A DNA stretch of 7,569 nt, taken from positions 1 to 7,569 of the forward strand of contig JBDSXV010000222.1 in assembly GCA_039926025.1 (NCBI GenBank), read 5' to 3'. This DNA is from Dokdonella_A sp039926025 (GTDB lineage Bacteria; Pseudomonadota; Gammaproteobacteria; Xanthomonadales; Rhodanobacteraceae). Positions within the stretch are counted from its first letter, which is position 1. Each line of letters opens with the position of its first letter. Positions 5,816-7,569 of the stretch are shown piece after piece. Made by a program: the position numbers and the translations under genes. Below the pieces are notes generated by a model. It saw nothing but the letters and a program-made list of their open reading frames with translations. It was not told where the DNA came from and did no database searches.

Positions 5816-7234
5816 ATGCCCACGCCACGCCAAGCGTTTGCGCAAACCTCTAGGCTGAAACCACTCGCCGCCTGTCTTGCCACGATGTTTGTCCTCGTTT
5901 CGACATCGGCAATCGCGGCGCCCTACGCACCGGAACTCGGACCGCTGCCAGCCGCCAAGGCCGCACTCGTCGCTACTGCGCGCGCGAACGCTAAAGCAAA
6001 ACCATTGCGGCAACCGATGGTCGCGACGGTCACCAACTGCAATGACGCGGGCGGCGGCAGCCTGCGCGCGGCGATGAGCGGAGCTGTCAGCGGCGACACG
6101 ATCGATCTCAGCCACCTCGCCTGCAGCACAATCACGCTGACGACCGGCACCTTGGTAGCTGCGGTAGACAACCTGACCCTGCAAGGCCCAGCCGATCACC
6201 ACCTTGCCATTGATGGTGGGTTGACCACCCATCACTACAACAACGCCATCGTCCACAGCGGCAGCGGCATCCTCAGCCTGGAGGACATGACGATTACCGA
6301 TGCAAAATACAAAGACGGAGGTGGACTGGGGGGGTGTATATGGTCGAACGGCAGCGTCTATCTCGGCCGCACCGTCGTATCCAATTGTCAGGTGGCTAAC
6401 TCGACTGCTGCCGGCAACGCGACGGGAGCAGGGGTCTGGGCGCGCGGCACTGTCACTGCAAAGCACAGCCGCATCGTCGACAACATCGCGTTATCGGAGA
6501 ATGCCAGTGCGCTGGGCGGCGGCATCTACGCCAAAGGCTCTATAACCGCAGTATCAAACACCATCAGCGGAAACCAGGCTCAAGGCGACGGCGCCTCGGA
6601 AGGCGGCGGTATCTTTGTCGAAGGAAATTTGCTGCTAAGCCAGACCACGTTGTCCGGCAATGCTTCCGCCATCGGAGGCGGCCTATTCGTGGATGGCCGC
6701 AACTCGACCATGAGGCCAGGGATCCTGAACAGCACAATTTCCGGAAACTCTGCTGATGACGTCGGCGGCGTCTTCGCACGAGTCTCCACCGGTTTCTTCA
6801 ACGACACCATCGCTTTCAATACAGCTTCCGCGGCGTCGTCCGCTGCAGCGGGTATCTATCTAGAAGTCGATTCAGTGGTCGAAAGCACAATCGTGATCAT
6901 GAACCAGGCAGGTATTACCCTCGACATCAATGGAGCGCAAGGAGTAACAGTAACTGGCGGCCACAATATGATTTCAGTGTGGGGCAACATCACGTTGGCC
7001 GGCTCCCACATTGGCGGAAGTGCAGACGATATATTCCCGCTCGCAGACCATGGCGGCCCGCCCTTGACCCACGCCCTGCGACCCGCAAGCCTGGCCATCA
7101 ACGGCGGCACCAACCTGCCCAGTGCCACACAAGACCAACGCGGAGCGTCGTTTCCGCGCCTGGTTGGCAGCTCGCCCGACATCGGCGCGTTTGAATTCAA
7201 CCCGGATATCATCTTCGTCAACGGGTTCAATTGA
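5816..7234 (+). CDS. Secreted right-handed parallel beta-helix protein, paralogue 2 (choice-of-anchor Q type)
   Basis: This 472-residue protein has the same plan as its upstream neighbour. Residues 1-35 are a Sec signal peptide (RLKPLAACLATMFVLVSTSAIA-A). A CSLREA-like segment (TNCNDAGGGSLRAAM...GDTIDL) runs from about residue 72, then come beta-helix rungs (KHSRIVDN, SNTISGN, QTTLSGN, NSTISGN, FNDTIAFN), a choice-of-anchor-Q-like region from PLADHGG (408) through DQRG (440) to DIGAFEF, and the tail NPDIIFVNGFN. Cysteines 75, 103, 174 and 191 match 62, 90, 161 and 178 of paralogue 1 with identical spacing; over that 117-residue block I count about 69 identities by eye. The start at 5816 is the first ATG in front of the signal peptide; its ribosome binding site is poor (GCAAG) and the frame is open to 5660 without upstream conservation. 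The gene visibly uses more A/T-ending codons than its neighbours in places (about 6540-7000). Function is unknown: surface adhesion, matrix binding or carbohydrate processing are all possible. Confidence 0.87.
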   Translation: MPTPRQAFAQTSRLKPLAACLATMFVLVSTSAIAAPYAPELGPLPAAKAALVATARANAKAKPLRQPMVATVTNCNDAGGGSLRAAMSGAVSGDTIDLSHLACSTITLTTGTLVAAVDNLTLQGPADHHLAIDGGLTTHHYNNAIVHSGSGILSLEDMTITDAKYKDGGGLGGCIWSNGSVYLGRTVVSNCQVANSTAAGNATGAGVWARGTVTAKHSRIVDNIALSENASALGGGIYAKGSITAVSNTISGNQAQGDGASEGGGIFVEGNLLLSQTTLSGNASAIGGGLFVDGRNSTMRPGILNSTISGNSADDVGGVFARVSTGFFNDTIAFNTASAASSAAAGIYLEVDSVVESTIVIMNQAGITLDINGAQGVTVTGGHNMISVWGNITLAGSHIGGSADDIFPLADHGGPPLTHALRPASLAINGGTNLPSATQDQRGASFPRLVGSSPDIGAFEFNPDIIFVNGFN

Positions 7235-7426
7235 TCCAAACGCGCTCGCTCCTCTCGAAGCCAATCGTGTTGCGCCCGTCGCAGGATCAAGGCGGGCAGG
7301 CGCACAAATGCACCCACTTGGCCGCATCGGAGCCTGGATCAGCTGCCGTCTGTTGAAAAGTCCGTGCGACAATGCGCGATGTCTCGCTGCGGCCGCACCA
7401 CGCGCCGCCGACGCACGGAGATCCGC
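7235..7426. other. Intergenic region before the ferredoxin-domain gene
   Basis: This gap of about 0.2 kb follows the second beta-helix gene. TGCGCC (7271-7276) and GGCGCA (7299-7304) could form the base of an irregular hairpin, without a T-run, that might help end transcription. Near the right end, TTGAAA (7353-7358) and GACAAT (7368-7373) resemble promoter hexamers, but only nine bases separate them, so I do not mark a promoter. No small gene was convincing here. Confidence 0.4.
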
Positions 7427-7569
7427 ATGCCCAATCCCCCCGAACACAGCGCCGAACCCGTCAAGCGTGCGGCGACGCGTCCGCCGGAAGCGCTCGCCAT
7501 CACGATCAATGGCAAGGCGTACTTCCATGACGGCGATCCCGCCATGCCGCTGCTGTGGTTCCTGCGCGA
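7427..7569 (+). CDS. [2Fe-2S]-binding subunit of a molybdenum hydroxylase, isoquinoline 1-oxidoreductase alpha type (5' fragment)
   Basis: Only 47 residues fall inside the window. After a Pro/Arg-rich leader of about 22 residues, the sequence LAITINGKAYFHDGDPAMPLLWFLR matches the first strands of the plant-type ferredoxin domain in small subunits of the xanthine dehydrogenase family; MPLLW.LR is characteristic of the IorA/aldehyde-dehydrogenase gamma-type branch. The cysteines that bind the first cluster would come just downstream, beyond the edge, so they cannot be checked. The subunit passes electrons from the molybdopterin catalytic subunit, which is usually encoded next to it. The ATG at 7427 is preceded by GGAG at 7417-7420. 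An in-frame ATG at 7379 would add 16 arginine-rich residues and has no ribosome binding site. The leader is not a twin-arginine signal and its role is unclear. Confidence 0.78.
   Translation, partial: MPNPPEHSAEPVKRAATRPPEALAITINGKAYFHDGDPAMPLLWFLR

Noticed and set aside
5864..5875. Lipobox-like LAAC at residues 17-20 of the second beta-helix protein
   Set aside because: The cysteine comes before, not after, the hydrophobic core of the signal peptide; Arg and Lys stand immediately upstream. A standard Sec signal cleaved near residue 34-35 fits better.
7353..7373. TTGAAA and GACAAT as a promoter for the ferredoxin-domain gene
   Set aside because: Only nine bases separate the hexamers; a sigma-70 promoter needs about 16-18.
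1..7569. CRISPR array, tRNA, rRNA, insertion sequence or toxin-antitoxin module
   Set aside because: No regularly spaced direct repeats, cloverleaf-like segments, transposase motifs or paired short genes were seen on either strand.

Overview
The window is GC-rich, densely coding DNA that most resembles a gammaproteobacterium of the order Lysobacterales (Xanthomonadales), possibly the Rhodanobacteraceae. Two things point there: an aspartate kinase fused in one reading frame to diaminopimelate decarboxylase, an arrangement known from Xanthomonas and Xylella, and secreted beta-helix proteins ending in an 'IF..GF.' tail of a kind I associate with this order. The taxonomic call is inference; there is no rRNA or other marker here.

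Layout, left to right: (1) positions 1-1690, minus strand: 5' part of the bifunctional aspartate kinase/diaminopimelate decarboxylase gene (first and last committed steps of lysine synthesis), running off the left edge just after the start of the decarboxylase domain. (2) A divergent intergenic gap of about 0.2 kb. (3) 1888-4124, plus strand: a two-gene operon, a PhzF-family isomerase/epimerase and an APC-superfamily amino acid permease, joined by an ATGA stop/start overlap. (4) 4125-4269: a gap holding a perfect 16-bp inverted repeat and the upstream region of the next gene. (5) 4270-5646 and 5816-7234, plus strand: two tandem paralogous secreted right-handed beta-helix proteins. Each has a signal peptide, a CSLREA-like entry region, parallel beta-helix repeats, a choice-of-anchor-Q-like region and the same C-terminal IFVNGFN. 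Each is preceded by a copy of the same 31-bp element. (6) 7427-7569: the start of a [2Fe-2S] ferredoxin-domain subunit of a molybdenum hydroxylase (isoquinoline 1-oxidoreductase alpha type), cut by the right edge.

Functionally the window is mostly housekeeping and transport, plus one expanded surface or secreted protein family. The most interesting part is the duplicated beta-helix pair: the duplication appears to have carried its own upstream element, keeps four cysteines at identical spacing, and keeps an invariant C-terminal tail. This suggests a co-regulated secreted protein pair with a shared, poorly described export or anchoring signal. I found no mobile element, CRISPR array, tRNA or rRNA. 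I see no evidence of a wholly new multi-gene system.
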